DNA of 35,517 nt from contig JAKVCN010000021.1 in the NCBI GenBank assembly GCA_022448585.1, forward strand, positions 1 through 35,517, read 5' to 3'. Source of the stretch: Puniceicoccaceae bacterium. Lineage in GTDB: Bacteria; Verrucomicrobiota; Verrucomicrobiia; Opitutales; Coraliomargaritaceae. Positions 9,243 through 17,611 of this stretch are shown here, one piece after another (the first letter of the stretch is position 1; each line of letters opens with the position of its first letter). Made by a program: the position numbers and the translations under genes. The notes under the pieces are model-generated. The model did no database searches. It was not told where the DNA came from and saw nothing but the letters and a program-made list of their open reading frames with translations.

Positions 9243-9280
9243 TAGATTTTTGTAACTGTTTTCCGCTGGTAGATGAAAAG

Positions 9281-10123
9281 CTAACGCGACGCTGCCATTT
9301 CCTGCTCAATTGTAGCCAAGCGGTGTTGCTTAGCACCAAGTTTTGGAATACAAGCAATCAGCGCCTTCGTATAGGGATGCTTAGGAGCGCTCAAGACAGT
9401 ATCCACTTGGCCGCGCTCAACAATGTCACCTTTGTACATTACCAGCACCTCATCGGCGAAGCCCTTCACAATTCCAAAATTGTGCGTAATAAGTACAATA
9501 CTCATACCGAGTTTGCTTCGCAGTTCTCTCAAAAGGTCAATGATCTGCGCCTGTATGGTAACATCAAGAGCCGTGGTAGGCTCGTCCGCAACTAGAAGCT
9601 TTGGCTCGCAAGCGAGCGCCATCGCTATCATCACCCGCTGCTGCATGCCCCCGCTCATTTCATGCGGGTACGCGCTGTAGCGCTGCGCTGCTTCGCGAAT
9701 ACCAACAAGTTTAAGCAGTTCAATCGTGCGCACTTTAGCATCGCTAAGATCGGGGCGGTGTAACCGCACTGCCTCTTCTATCTGATAACCGACTGTAAAC
9801 ACTGGATTAAGTGACGCAGAAGGTTCTTGGAAAATATAGGCTATGCCTGCGCCGCGGATCTTGCGTAATGCATTACTATCCATCTTCAGAGTGTCTTGAC
9901 CCGCAAAAAAAATTTCGCCACTCACTGTACAAGTTGGCGCGGGTGGCAGTAAATCTGTCAGCGACAAACAAGTGACACTCTTACCGCTTCCACTTTCGCC
10001 TAATAGTGCGACGGTCTGTCCGCCGCCTGCAACTGAAAAGTCAATGCCATGCACGACCTCCGTGCTTTCATCATCTCCTTGAAAGGCAATTCTTAGATCC
10101 TTAACTTTTAATAGGTCCGGCAT
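9281..10123 (-). CDS. oppD: oligopeptide ABC transporter ATP-binding protein, OppD type
   Basis: OppD is the partner ATPase of OppF in peptide uptake. The 280 residues show Walker A GESGSGKS (about 42-49), the Q-loop YIFQEPSASLNPVFTVG, the signature SGGMQQRVMIAMALA, Walker B LLVADEPTTALDVTIQAQ and an H-loop with THN in place of the usual THD. The C-terminal part keeps VERG and HPYTKALIACIP of the oligopeptide extension but lacks a long cysteine-rich tail, so an Fe-S cluster as in some DppD proteins is unlikely. It is about 50 bases downstream of the fused permease gene and is presumably co-transcribed with it. Confidence 0.92.
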   Translation of the reverse strand: MPDLLKVKDLRIAFQGDDESTEVVHGIDFSVAGGGQTVALLGESGSGKSVTCLSLTDLLPPAPTCTVSGEIFFAGQDTLKMDSNALRKIRGAGIAYIFQEPSASLNPVFTVGYQIEEAVRLHRPDLSDAKVRTIELLKLVGIREAAQRYSAYPHEMSGGMQQRVMIAMALACEPKLLVADEPTTALDVTIQAQIIDLLRELRSKLGMSIVLITHNFGIVKGFADEVLVMYKGDIVERGQVDTVLSAPKHPYTKALIACIPKLGAKQHRLATIEQEMAASR

Positions 10124-10174
10124 AATTTCTAGTTAGATAGTTCATTAATTATAAATCAACACTCAACAAGTTTG

Positions 10175-12478
10175 TTACCTCACTTGCATCTTAGGATCGA
10201 CACAATCACGTAATGTATCGCCAAGTATATTGTAAGCAATCACGGTAATAAAAATCGCGAAGCCAGGAACAAGCATCCACCAAAAGTTCATAAAAAATAC
10301 AATCATGTTACCCTGCGATTGTTTAAGCATTAGCCCCCATGAAGCGGACGGCTCAGAAATACCAAGCCCTAGAAAGGAAAGTGCGGCTTCGGCTAATATA
10401 TAGCCCGGTATGGATAAGGTCGCTGCCACAAGTAGGTAGCTAGCAAGATTTGGCAAAATATGCTTGATAAGAATTTTAGGTAGAGACTGGCCCATACTTT
10501 CTGCGGCAAGCACGTAAGAGCGATTGCGAATCGAAAGAGTCATACCACGAATAATTCTGGCTGTGCCCGCCCATCCTATGACGGAAAGCAGCACCACTAT
10601 AATCATATACACCTGCCCAGGGGAAAGCTCTGGACTAATTAATGCAGAGCGAAGAGCGAGCAGTAAATAAAGCGCAGGGATCGACATTAAGAGCTCCACA
10701 AAGCGCATCGCAAAAAAGTCGACAGTTCCACCGAAGTAACCTGCTAACGAACCGACAATAAAGCCAAGGATCAAGGTAATCGATATTCCAATAAATCCAA
10801 TCGAAAGTGAAATTCTTGACCCATACAATAGCCGGCTAAAAATATCGCGACCCGTATCATCTGAACCGAGTAAATAAAGCCGCGCATTCGATTCAGACGG
10901 GTCTAAGCCAAACAAGGTACGCTGCATCGGAATAAAGCCCCATAAGTGATAAGGATCGGTCTTAGCGAAGAAATTTACAGGAATCGTCTCTCCAGTCGCT
11001 TTGTATTCGGGTGAGCCCAGCGACTGCTTGGCATAGAGCTTCGCATGTAAACCGCCCTCCTTCCAAATAAAGCCTGTCGGTGGGTGATAAGCTTTATCCA
11101 AATTTTGTTCTGTTATCGGATAAGGTGCTAAGCAGGGAGCTAGTAATGCTGAGCTATACAAGACTACCAAAATAACAAGTGCAGCTGATCCTAGCGTGCG
11201 GTGCAACACCCGAGCGATCAAGCGCTTAAACAATACATATAAAATATAGCCGACTAGAGCGACACATGCTACTGCGAGCAACCCAGCGGACAAAATACCT
11301 ATATATTTTAGCCCGACTCCAATCTGCAAGAGCAAAACAGGAGCAATCATTTCTAATGTAATTTCTAGAGCAATCACAGCAAGCAGAGCTATCCATACCC
11401 AAGTCGTCTTTCCAACGCCAGCGCTAGCTGAACTACCGGTCTGTGAGTTGCGAATGCGAGGGTCTACCCAAGCGAGCATTAAATCGGCAACTAAATTACC
11501 TAGAACTAACATGACTACACCAATCATTACCCCTGCCATCACGACGTACTGATCTTCACGGATTAGCGCATCAAAAATTAGCTGACCTAAACCTGGGTAG
11601 TTCATAACATTTTCGACTAGTAAGGCTCCAGATAAAAGGCTCGCGAAGGAATACCCGAAAGAGGTGATAAGTGGGTTGATAGCATTGCGCAGTATATGCC
11701 GAAACATAATTACTCGCTCGCGCAAACCCTTCGCCCGAGCGGTAGTTGCAAATTCTGCGCGCATGTAATCGATAAAGTTAGCGCGCATGATACGCATCAT
11801 ACCAGCGACACTACCAACTCCTAAGACCAGAGTCGGCAAAATTAAGTGGTAGGCATAATCCATCCACTGCAGAGCCCATGGATAAAACTCACTCTCGACT
11901 GAAGATCTACCGCCCTCAGGAAAGAGTCCAGTAATAGAGGCAAAGTACACCGCTAAGATCGCCAGAAAAAACTCAGGTATCGATAGCGCAGCGTATGCGA
12001 GTAGCGCAGACAAGCGATCAAAGATCGAGTCTTTATAGAGAGCTGCAAGAACTCCCAAGGGTATCGCAATACACCACGCAAAGCTTAACGAGGTGAGCGA
12101 TAAAACAAAAGTAGCTGGGACTCGCTGTTTTAGTAAACTAAATACTTCCACTTGGTAGGTCCATGACTCCCCAAAATACGGCCAGCCAAAGTGCAGACCT
12201 TTTTCAGAATTCCCTATCCAAGGTCCATATTTAATCGGCGCAACATTTGCGATCCAGTGACCATAGCGCACAAACCAGCGAGTCGGCGCTCCACTTGCAT
12301 CAATGAGCCCAAGCTGGCGCTCTTGTTGCTCAATGACTTCCTGCGGGATATCGCGAGCCGCGCGAGCTTGCGTCAGAAAATCTCCTGGCGAAAGATACAT
12401 TAATATCGAGACGAGCAGGCTCGTGCCCAATAATAAAGGGATCAGGCTAAGTAAACGGCGCAAAATAAAAGCAGTCAT
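10175..12478 (-). CDS. fused OppB-OppC oligopeptide permease
   Basis: One 767-residue protein covers what are normally two permease subunits. Residues 1 to about 345 look like OppB/DppB: the N-terminal helix FILRRLLSLIPLLLG, SPGDF, a long periplasmic loop, and the cytoplasmic coupling region near ARAKGLRERV with DPRIR at the end. About 100 residues with two or three extra hydrophobic segments follow. From about 440 on it looks like OppC/DppC: APYPITEQN, a long insert with FFAKTDPYHLWGFIPMQ, then LGSDDTGRDIFSRLLYGSRISLSIGF, the EAA region AAESMGQSLPKILIKHILPN and the final GDTLRDCVDPK. The frame is open throughout, so this is a real fusion. It lies three bases downstream of the binding-protein gene. 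Confidence 0.88.
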   Translation of the reverse strand: MTAFILRRLLSLIPLLLGTSLLVSILMYLSPGDFLTQARAARDIPQEVIEQQERQLGLIDASGAPTRWFVRYGHWIANVAPIKYGPWIGNSEKGLHFGWPYFGESWTYQVEVFSLLKQRVPATFVLSLTSLSFAWCIAIPLGVLAALYKDSIFDRLSALLAYAALSIPEFFLAILAVYFASITGLFPEGGRSSVESEFYPWALQWMDYAYHLILPTLVLGVGSVAGMMRIMRANFIDYMRAEFATTARAKGLRERVIMFRHILRNAINPLITSFGYSFASLLSGALLVENVMNYPGLGQLIFDALIREDQYVVMAGVMIGVVMLVLGNLVADLMLAWVDPRIRNSQTGSSASAGVGKTTWVWIALLAVIALEITLEMIAPVLLLQIGVGLKYIGILSAGLLAVACVALVGYILYVLFKRLIARVLHRTLGSAALVILVVLYSSALLAPCLAPYPITEQNLDKAYHPPTGFIWKEGGLHAKLYAKQSLGSPEYKATGETIPVNFFAKTDPYHLWGFIPMQRTLFGLDPSESNARLYLLGSDDTGRDIFSRLLYGSRISLSIGFIGISITLILGFIVGSLAGYFGGTVDFFAMRFVELLMSIPALYLLLALRSALISPELSPGQVYMIIVVLLSVIGWAGTARIIRGMTLSIRNRSYVLAAESMGQSLPKILIKHILPNLASYLLVAATLSIPGYILAEAALSFLGLGISEPSASWGLMLKQSQGNMIVFFMNFWWMLVPGFAIFITVIAYNILGDTLRDCVDPKMQVR

Positions 12479-12481
12479 TGG

Positions 12482-14317
12482 CTATTCTTCACTACCCTCC
12501 CAAATCTCTTCTATATTCCATAAAATCGTGCCCGCACTTGGCACGTATATATTACGCCATTTATTTTTTACCCCAGCATATCCATACGGCGTGAATCCGT
12601 ATAATAGAGGTAGTTCCTCAGCCAAGATAGACTGCACCTCATGCATGTAGTTAACTCGCTGCGCCTCATCTAAGGTGCGCTCTTGTAAGCCGATTAGCTC
12701 ATCAATACGCGCCTCCCACTTTGTAGCTGGAGCAGGCTGCTCGGGATACCACTGGTGGTACTCGCCGCTACTTAAGTAAAGCGCCTTGCTGCCGGATGGA
12801 TCATAAGCCGCGCTACTCGAACCCCAACCAAGAATCGTCACATCATAATTAAAGGTGTCGTCGGTGCGGCGCAGCAAGGTCGCAAAGTCGGAGCGTTCTA
12901 AATACACATCCATACCCAAATCCTTCATATTTTCAACGAAGGTCACGCCGACTCGGTCATAGAAATTACTCTCTACTAGTAAGAGAGTAAAAGCCACTGG
13001 TACTGCCTTTGAGTCGATTAATTGACCAGTCGCATCCCAGCTAAAACCGGCTTGCCTAAGTAGGCGCTTCGCCTGCTCCGGATCAAAATCATAGCGTGGC
13101 AAATTTGGATTGTGCCATTTGCCCTGAGCGGGCGCAATAATCGAGGTCAATGGTTCGCCCTTACCAAAAAGTAGCGCATCGATGAGACCCTGACGATTGA
13201 GCCCATACTGGACTGCTTGCCGAAAGCGCTTATCTGTAAACCAGCGCAGCTTGTGCGCTGGCACGTAGGGCTCACCGTTTGGGTTTACTCCACGATGTTG
13301 ATTGAACCAAAAGAAATTCACACTGGCGGATGGTCCGCGGTCGTAAATACTAAAGCGGTAGGTATCGGCGGCTTTTTGTACCCATGTATAATCATCGGCT
13401 CCTATGCCAGATGCATCACTCTTTCCTGTGGCAAAGTGTGCTACTTGTGTATTCGCCTCTTTGACAAATTGGTGCACAAGATAGTCTAGATACGGCAGGC
13501 GCTGCCCCTTACGATCCGCTTTCCAGTAATGTGGATTCGGTTGTAGCACCAAGCGCTCCCCTGGTTTGTATGACATGATAGTAAAAGGTCCATTGCCCAC
13601 AATCGATGCGGGTGATTCAATCGCCGTTTTTGTTGACCACTGTTTTTGAAAGCTTCCATTTTCAAATGCAGTCTGTAGCTTATGCTTGGGCAAAATCGGT
13701 AGACTTATGTCATATATAAATGGCGCATAAACTGTGGGCAGATCAAAACGTACCGTATATCTGTCGATCTTTGTATAGCGCAGCTTTTCTCCATTAATGT
13801 GAAACTGCTGATAGTTTCTAGAAGGATATTTTGGTAAACGCTTCCCGGTAACCGAATCTACAGTTTCTGCTAAGATACAGTCAAAAGTAAAAATAACATC
13901 GTCTGCGGTAAATAGCATTCCATCACTCCAACATACCCCCTCACGCAAATAAAAAGTGTACGATTTATGGTCCTCGCTCACCTCCCATGTTTTCGCCAAC
14001 GCTGGTAAAAACTGTTCGGTTCGCGGGTCATATTCAACGAGCGAGCTTAACAGGCGCGAGAGCAAAAGCGAAGTGCTAACGTTATTCGGTACCTGCGGGT
14101 TAAAGGTGGTGGGCTCTGTAGTTTCACTTAGTACAAAGATACCACCATACTGACCAGGCTCAGCTGATACACAAAGCGTATCAGCAGGTAGCGCATACTT
14201 GCCGCGTACAATCGCTGGCGGCTCCGAACAGCCAACAAACATGGTCATAATACCAAGTAATACCCCCAGAATAGCTCTCTGAGAGGATGCAATTTGTTCA
14301 CTTTCTGAATCCAACAT
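12482..14317 (-). CDS. extracellular peptide-binding lipoprotein of the ABC importer
   Basis: This is an SBP_bac_5 (cluster C) substrate-binding protein that captures peptides and delivers them to the fused permease. From ATG 14317 the signal peptide is short (SSQRAILGVLLGIMTMFVGC) with lipobox FVGC, Cys30. Family marks are NPQVPNNVSTSLLLSRLLSSL, LAKTWEVSEDHKSYTFYLR (slightly over-read here: residues T-W-E-V and Y-T-F-Y-L-R), GNGPFTIMSYKPGERL, and FRQAVQYGLNRQGLIDALLFGKGEPL. Length is 611 residues, within the usual range. An upstream ATG at 14362 adds 15 residues; I prefer 14317 because AGGG stands six bases before it and the upstream ATG has no such site. Substrate specificity cannot be read from sequence alone. 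Confidence 0.9.
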   Translation of the reverse strand: MLDSESEQIASSQRAILGVLLGIMTMFVGCSEPPAIVRGKYALPADTLCVSAEPGQYGGIFVLSETTEPTTFNPQVPNNVSTSLLLSRLLSSLVEYDPRTEQFLPALAKTWEVSEDHKSYTFYLREGVCWSDGMLFTADDVIFTFDCILAETVDSVTGKRLPKYPSRNYQQFHINGEKLRYTKIDRYTVRFDLPTVYAPFIYDISLPILPKHKLQTAFENGSFQKQWSTKTAIESPASIVGNGPFTIMSYKPGERLVLQPNPHYWKADRKGQRLPYLDYLVHQFVKEANTQVAHFATGKSDASGIGADDYTWVQKAADTYRFSIYDRGPSASVNFFWFNQHRGVNPNGEPYVPAHKLRWFTDKRFRQAVQYGLNRQGLIDALLFGKGEPLTSIIAPAQGKWHNPNLPRYDFDPEQAKRLLRQAGFSWDATGQLIDSKAVPVAFTLLLVESNFYDRVGVTFVENMKDLGMDVYLERSDFATLLRRTDDTFNYDVTILGWGSSSAAYDPSGSKALYLSSGEYHQWYPEQPAPATKWEARIDELIGLQERTLDEAQRVNYMHEVQSILAEELPLLYGFTPYGYAGVKNKWRNIYVPSAGTILWNIEEIWEGSEE

Positions 14318-14399
14318 GTAAAGCCCTAACGAAATCTTCTCAGCCACAATATTCAACCTCATTTATACAGTCATTAATTAACTAAATTTTAGCAGAAAC

Positions 14400-14429
14400 C
14401 TTGACAATGGACAAGCGTTCACCTAAACA
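14400..14429 (+). promoter_or_regulatory. candidate lexA promoter with overlapping dyad
   Basis: TTGACA (14401-14406), a 17-base gap and TAAACA (14424-14429) form a plausible sigma-70 promoter. If used, transcription starts about ten bases before or at the ATG at 14440. CTTG-N8-CAAG (14400-14415) is a 16-base imperfect dyad over the -35, and is a possible autoregulatory LexA site. The LexA box of this lineage is not known to me. Confidence 0.35.
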
Positions 14430-14439
14430 CTTGTACACT

Positions 14440-15081
14440 ATGAAAGAATTAACCCAGCGGCAAAAAGAAATCTTAGAGTTTATTGAGCACCACGAGTGGC
14501 GTAACGGCTTTTGGCCAAGCATTCGAGAAATACAAGAGAAATTCCAATTTAAAAGCACCAATGCTGTTATGGGACACCTACGCGCCTTGGAAAAAAAGAA
14601 TGTATTGGAACGTATTCCGGGCCAAGCGCGCACATTTAGAATTAACGGCCCTGATAATAGAGAGTCCTCCCAAATACCTGAAAATGCTCACGAGGTAGTC
14701 GAGATCCCAATTGTTGGCGCTATCGCAGCCGGCTATCCTGACCGCGTCGAAGGCGCAGGAGAAATTGGCCGCTTGCAAGTCGATATTGGCAGTGCGGGCT
14801 TTAGCTCGCTGCGTCGTAGTTTTGCCCTACAAGTGCGTGGAGATAGCATGGTCGATGCAGAAATCTACGATGGAGATCGTGTCGTCATTGAGCCACGCGA
14901 TGCGCATGATGGTGATATTGTTGCTGCCTTAATTGACGGTGAGACGACACTAAAGCGCTTTATCAAAAAAGCCGGTGAACCGCCTTATTTAAAAGCAGAA
15001 AACAAATTTTATCCAGAGCTATATCCAGTGACAGAATTGTGTGTGCAAGGAGTGGCTAAGGCGGTAGTGAGAAATTTGTAA
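14440..15081 (+). CDS. lexA: SOS repressor LexA
   Basis: LexA represses DNA-damage genes and cleaves itself when RecA filaments form. The N-terminal winged helix begins KELTQRQKEILEFIEHH and has the recognition region PSIREIQEKFQFKS. The self-cleavage site is the A97-G98 bond in AIAAGYP. The catalytic pair is S136 in VRGDSM and K172 in GETTLKRF. At 213 residues the protein has normal LexA length. I chose ATG 14440 since it matches the family N-terminus exactly; ATG 14407 and TTG 14401 extend the frame, but they fall within the predicted promoter. The gene diverges from the peptide-binding protein gene. Confidence 0.95.
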   Translation: MKELTQRQKEILEFIEHHEWRNGFWPSIREIQEKFQFKSTNAVMGHLRALEKKNVLERIPGQARTFRINGPDNRESSQIPENAHEVVEIPIVGAIAAGYPDRVEGAGEIGRLQVDIGSAGFSSLRRSFALQVRGDSMVDAEIYDGDRVVIEPRDAHDGDIVAALIDGETTLKRFIKKAGEPPYLKAENKFYPELYPVTELCVQGVAKAVVRNL

Positions 15082-15155
15082 TTGCTTCAAATAACAGATT
15101 GGCAATTATTTCTGAATCCTCTCGTTTCACTACAAGATCCGTAATATCTGTATTA

Positions 15156-15551
15156 ATGCCTGTATCTTTCGACCATACCCGAATTCGTGTTTCCGACTTA
15201 GATAAGTCTATAAATTGGTACTGTAAAACTTGCGGTTTTGAAGTCCTACGCCGTACGGATCGCTCGCCAGGAGGTAATCAATTAGCTCACCTGCAAATTC
15301 CAGGGAGCAGTCATAAACTAGAACTCACCTACTCATCTGGGTATACAGTCAAATTTCCCGAAGATTTGGTACACACCTGCATACGCGTAGATAATATTAC
15401 TACCTACTGCGAGATGCTCGAAAGGCTAGATCTAAAAATTAATCTTTGGCCAAGTGATTGGCGTGATCGCTTTGCAAAGTCCAAGAAAATGGCTTTTATT
15501 ACAGACCCTGATGGATATGAGGTCGAAATCTTGGAACAAATCAAGCCCTAG
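15156..15551 (+). CDS. glyoxalase I-like metalloenzyme (VOC superfamily)
   Basis: The 131 residues from ATG 15156 align along the whole length of bacterial glyoxalase I, which isomerises the methylglyoxal-glutathione adduct to lactoylglutathione. The four metal ligands of the E. coli enzyme are all matched: H7 (DHTRIRV), E56 (KLELTY), H73 (VHTCIRV) and E124 (YEVEILE). LDKSINWYCKTCGFEVLRR and FITDPDGYEVEI are typical. The frame opens further upstream at TTG 15099, but the extra residues have no family match. It lies downstream of lexA by about 75 bases and is convergent with ispF. Another VOC activity remains possible since GSH use cannot be proved from motifs. Confidence 0.82.
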   Translation: MPVSFDHTRIRVSDLDKSINWYCKTCGFEVLRRTDRSPGGNQLAHLQIPGSSHKLELTYSSGYTVKFPEDLVHTCIRVDNITTYCEMLERLDLKINLWPSDWRDRFAKSKKMAFITDPDGYEVEILEQIKP

Positions 15552-15561
15552 ACACAAGCCT

Positions 15562-16044
15562 TCAAACTGCTTGAATAGCTGTGACAACCACCGAGGCGTG
15601 AATCCCTAAGCCTCTACCCACATCACTTAAACCCTCTCCACTTGTCGCAGTAATAAAGATGTCGCCAAAATCTATTCCGAGCAATTGTGCGATAGAAGTG
15701 CGAAGTGCAGACACCTTTGGATCGATCCTGGGACGCTTACATTCCAGCGCGATCGAAACATGCGAAAGCTGCCAGGTACCCAAATTAGTGAGAGCAACTC
15801 TTAAGTATTCACGGCTGTCTGTTACTCCATCCGCACACATCGAGTCAGCTACCGCTCCAATCACTGCGCGACCAGTTACTGCACTGATTGCATCGGTCAA
15901 AGCATGTAAAATGACATCAGCGTCGCTGTTGCCATCCAGCGCAGGGGCGTCCTCAAACTCTAAGCCACCAAGAACAAGTGCCTTGTCAGAGGCACCTTCT
16001 ACGAAGCGATGACTGTCAATTCCTAGCCCTGTCTTTACTTTCAC
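15562..16044 (-). CDS. ispF: 2-C-methyl-D-erythritol 2,4-cyclodiphosphate synthase
   Basis: IspF closes the cyclic diphosphate ring in the MEP route to isoprenoids. The 160 residues have the zinc site D10 and H12 in GLGIDSHRF and H47 in DADVILHALTDA, and ATSGEGLSDVGRGLGI near the C-terminus. The stretch GAVADSMCADGVTDSREYL is more divergent than usual, where many homologues have a FPDTDP-like loop, but the following DS-REYL is kept. The start is GTG 16044. The gene is 26 bases downstream of ndk and shares its transcript. Its 3' end is close to the convergent glyoxalase-like gene. Confidence 0.93.
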   Translation of the reverse strand: MKVKTGLGIDSHRFVEGASDKALVLGGLEFEDAPALDGNSDADVILHALTDAISAVTGRAVIGAVADSMCADGVTDSREYLRVALTNLGTWQLSHVSIALECKRPRIDPKVSALRTSIAQLLGIDFGDIFITATSGEGLSDVGRGLGIHASVVVTAIQAV

Positions 16045-16070
16045 GTGACCAAATAATTAATTAAAACCAA

Positions 16071-16478
16071 TTAATATAACTCTGGGAAAAAACGCCTCTT
16101 CTCAACTGCCGCGCTTTCAGCGCTGTCGGATGCATGCACCACATTACGCATCATATCCGTGCCCAAATCACCACGGATGGTTCCAGTTGGCGCTTCTTTA
16201 GAGTTTGTGGGACCAAGCAATTCACGAACCTGAGCGATTGCTCCGTTACCGCTAAGTATCATTAGCATAACAGGCACTGAGCTCATAAAAGCCTCAATAT
16301 CTGGAAAAAATGGTAAATCTGCAACGTGGGCATAATGCTCACGCAAAATCGTTCCGTCTAATTGCATCATCTTAGTAGCGATGATAGTGAATCCAGCTCT
16401 TTCAAAACGGCCAATGACTTCACCAGCGATACGCTTTTCCAAGCAATCTGGTTTGAGTATAATGAGTGTTTCTTCCAT
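16071..16478 (-). CDS. ndk: nucleoside diphosphate kinase
   Basis: Ndk transfers the gamma-phosphate between nucleoside triphosphates and diphosphates through a phosphohistidine. K9 and the ILKPD motif bind nucleotide, and the active-site His is H115 in NVVHASDS, where most homologues read HGSDS. The GTIRGDLG segment (about 99-106) is also typical. Length is 135 residues. It starts at ATG 16478 and is followed by ispF. The pairing with nrdBA 17 kb away in dNTP supply is functional, not positional. Confidence 0.96.
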   Translation of the reverse strand: MEETLIILKPDCLEKRIAGEVIGRFERAGFTIIATKMMQLDGTILREHYAHVADLPFFPDIEAFMSSVPVMLMILSGNGAIAQVRELLGPTNSKEAPTGTIRGDLGTDMMRNVVHASDSAESAAVEKRRFFPELY

Positions 16479-16495
16479 AAGAACTAATATAATTG

Positions 16496-16531
16496 TGTCA
16501 CTTCAGATGCATCACAGCCCGATGAGTGACA
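16496..16531. repeat. 7-bp inverted repeat between ndk and gspG
   Basis: TGTCACT (16496-16502) and AGTGACA (16525-16531) are perfect inverted arms around 22 bases. An inner CATC/GATG pair (16510-16513 and 16521-16524) could extend the stem with a bulge. It lies just upstream of the ndk start, in the divergent region before the secretion cluster. An operator for either gene is possible but unproven. Confidence 0.35.
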
Positions 16532-16593
16532 AGATAATTCGAATCAGTAAAAAAATAGTAATGCACTAAAAAATCAAACTGAAGATTGTATTC

Positions 16594-16623
16594 TTGCTCC
16601 TCTAAGAAATGCAGGTTTATACT
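16594..16623 (+). promoter_or_regulatory. candidate promoter of the type II secretion cluster
   Basis: TTGCTC (16594-16599), an 18-base gap and TATACT (16618-16623) give a five-of-six -10 match. The start point would be about 20 bases before ATG 16651. The alternative upstream ATG at 16609 lies inside this promoter, which favours 16651 as the gspG start. Confidence 0.4.
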
Positions 16624-16650
16624 TTAATTTTAGTTAAATTATCCCGAAGT

Positions 16651-17100
16651 ATGTCATCAATATTGAAAACAGATTATTTTAAAAAAGCTAACCGAAAAGA
16701 AGGCTTCAGTTTGATTGAAATCCTCATAGTAATTGCGTTAATCGCAGTAATAGCAGGACTAGCTATCAGTAATTTAGGAGGTATATTTGGTGGACAACAA
16801 GAAAAAGCCGCACAAATTTTTGTTAGTCAATCATTGAAGATCCCTCTGACTGCATACAAAATTGACATGGGAACTTATCCTAGCACAGAAGAGGGTCTTA
16901 AGGCGTTAATACAAGCTCCAAGCGGTAAATCAAGTAAGTGGAAGAAGCCGTACATTGAGGAACTACCAACAGACCCATGGGGAAATGCCTATCAATATCG
17001 TTATCCAGGATCCAAAAATGTAAATGGCAACAGCGGCTATGATGTATGGTCATTCGGTCCCGATGGAAGTGAAAGCGTCGATGATATCGGCAACTGGTAA
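16651..17100 (+). CDS. gspG: type II secretion major pseudopilin GspG
   Basis: GspG builds the shaft of the secretion pseudopilus. From ATG 16651 an 18-residue basic leader ends in Gly before [18 protein letters not shown], the prepilin peptidase site with Glu at +5 and the assembly helix. The C-terminal calcium-site region is textbook: [30 protein letters not shown] and [10 protein letters not shown]. Length (149 residues) is normal. It opens a tightly packed rightward cluster, and its end overlaps the next pseudopilin gene by 20 bases. A longer frame to 16609 is open but not needed. Confidence 0.95.
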   Translation: MSSILKTDYFKKANRKEGFSLIEILIVIALIAVIAGLAISNLGGIFGGQQEKAAQIFVSQSLKIPLTAYKIDMGTYPSTEEGLKALIQAPSGKSSKWKKPYIEELPTDPWGNAYQYRYPGSKNVNGNSGYDVWSFGPDGSESVDDIGNW

Positions 17101-17611
17101 CAAGCAAATCCAAAAATTAAGCGCTTTTAGCTTAATTGAGATTCTGCTGGTTATAGCGCTGATGGCAGTGGCTAGTAGTATCCTGATTTATAATTTCGCT
17201 GCATTCACTGATAGAGTTGATAACTTAAATACTGAGGATACTTTAAATGCTGCTATTCGTGAAGGACGCTACTTAGCAGCAAGCACAAAAAAAATTGTCG
17301 CCCTCCATTATGAAGAGCAATCGGGACAACTCGTCCTAAGCTCCGATAATAATGCCCTAGTTCAATTCCAATTAGATGAGGTATTTGGAGAAAATGGACG
17401 TGGCTCTATAAAGTTTTATTCGGTTTCATCTTCAGAAGGTATGTCACCTATTGTGGATCCAGCTCAAAGTCGTAGTCAAATAGTAGCCGTACAATTTGCG
17501 CCTGACCGAAGTTCAACACCATTTGTTGTAGAGATTAATGATGACGAGGGCATAAGTGAACGGCATATTTATGATCCATTTTCCAGCTTGAGAAAGGCTT
17601 CATCTCCATGA
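17081..17611 (+). CDS. type II secretion minor pseudopilin, GspH-like
   Basis: A 15-residue leader ends in Ala before [18 protein letters not shown], so the cleavage position has Ala at -1 where prepilin peptidases prefer Gly; Glu at +5 is kept. The body of about 160 residues looks beta-rich after the long helix and fits the GspH position in the operon (second). Sequence similarity to GspH beyond the helix is weak, as is usual for minor pseudopilins. The ATG at 17081 lies inside the gspG 3' end; ATGs at 17063 and 17024 are also in frame. It overlaps gspI by four bases (ATGA). Confidence 0.82.
   Translation: MISATGNKQIQKLSAFSLIEILLVIALMAVASSILIYNFAAFTDRVDNLNTEDTLNAAIREGRYLAASTKKIVALHYEEQSGQLVLSSDNNALVQFQLDEVFGENGRGSIKFYSVSSSEGMSPIVDPAQSRSQIVAVQFAPDRSSTPFVVEINDDEGISERHIYDPFSSLRKASSP

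Noticed and set aside
12303-12650. 115-codon frame on the plus strand
   Set aside because: It lies opposite the fused permease and binding-protein genes and has no family pattern.
16479-16650. Sigma-54 promoter for the secretion cluster
   Set aside because: No GG-N10-GC core was found; a sigma-70-like promoter fits better.
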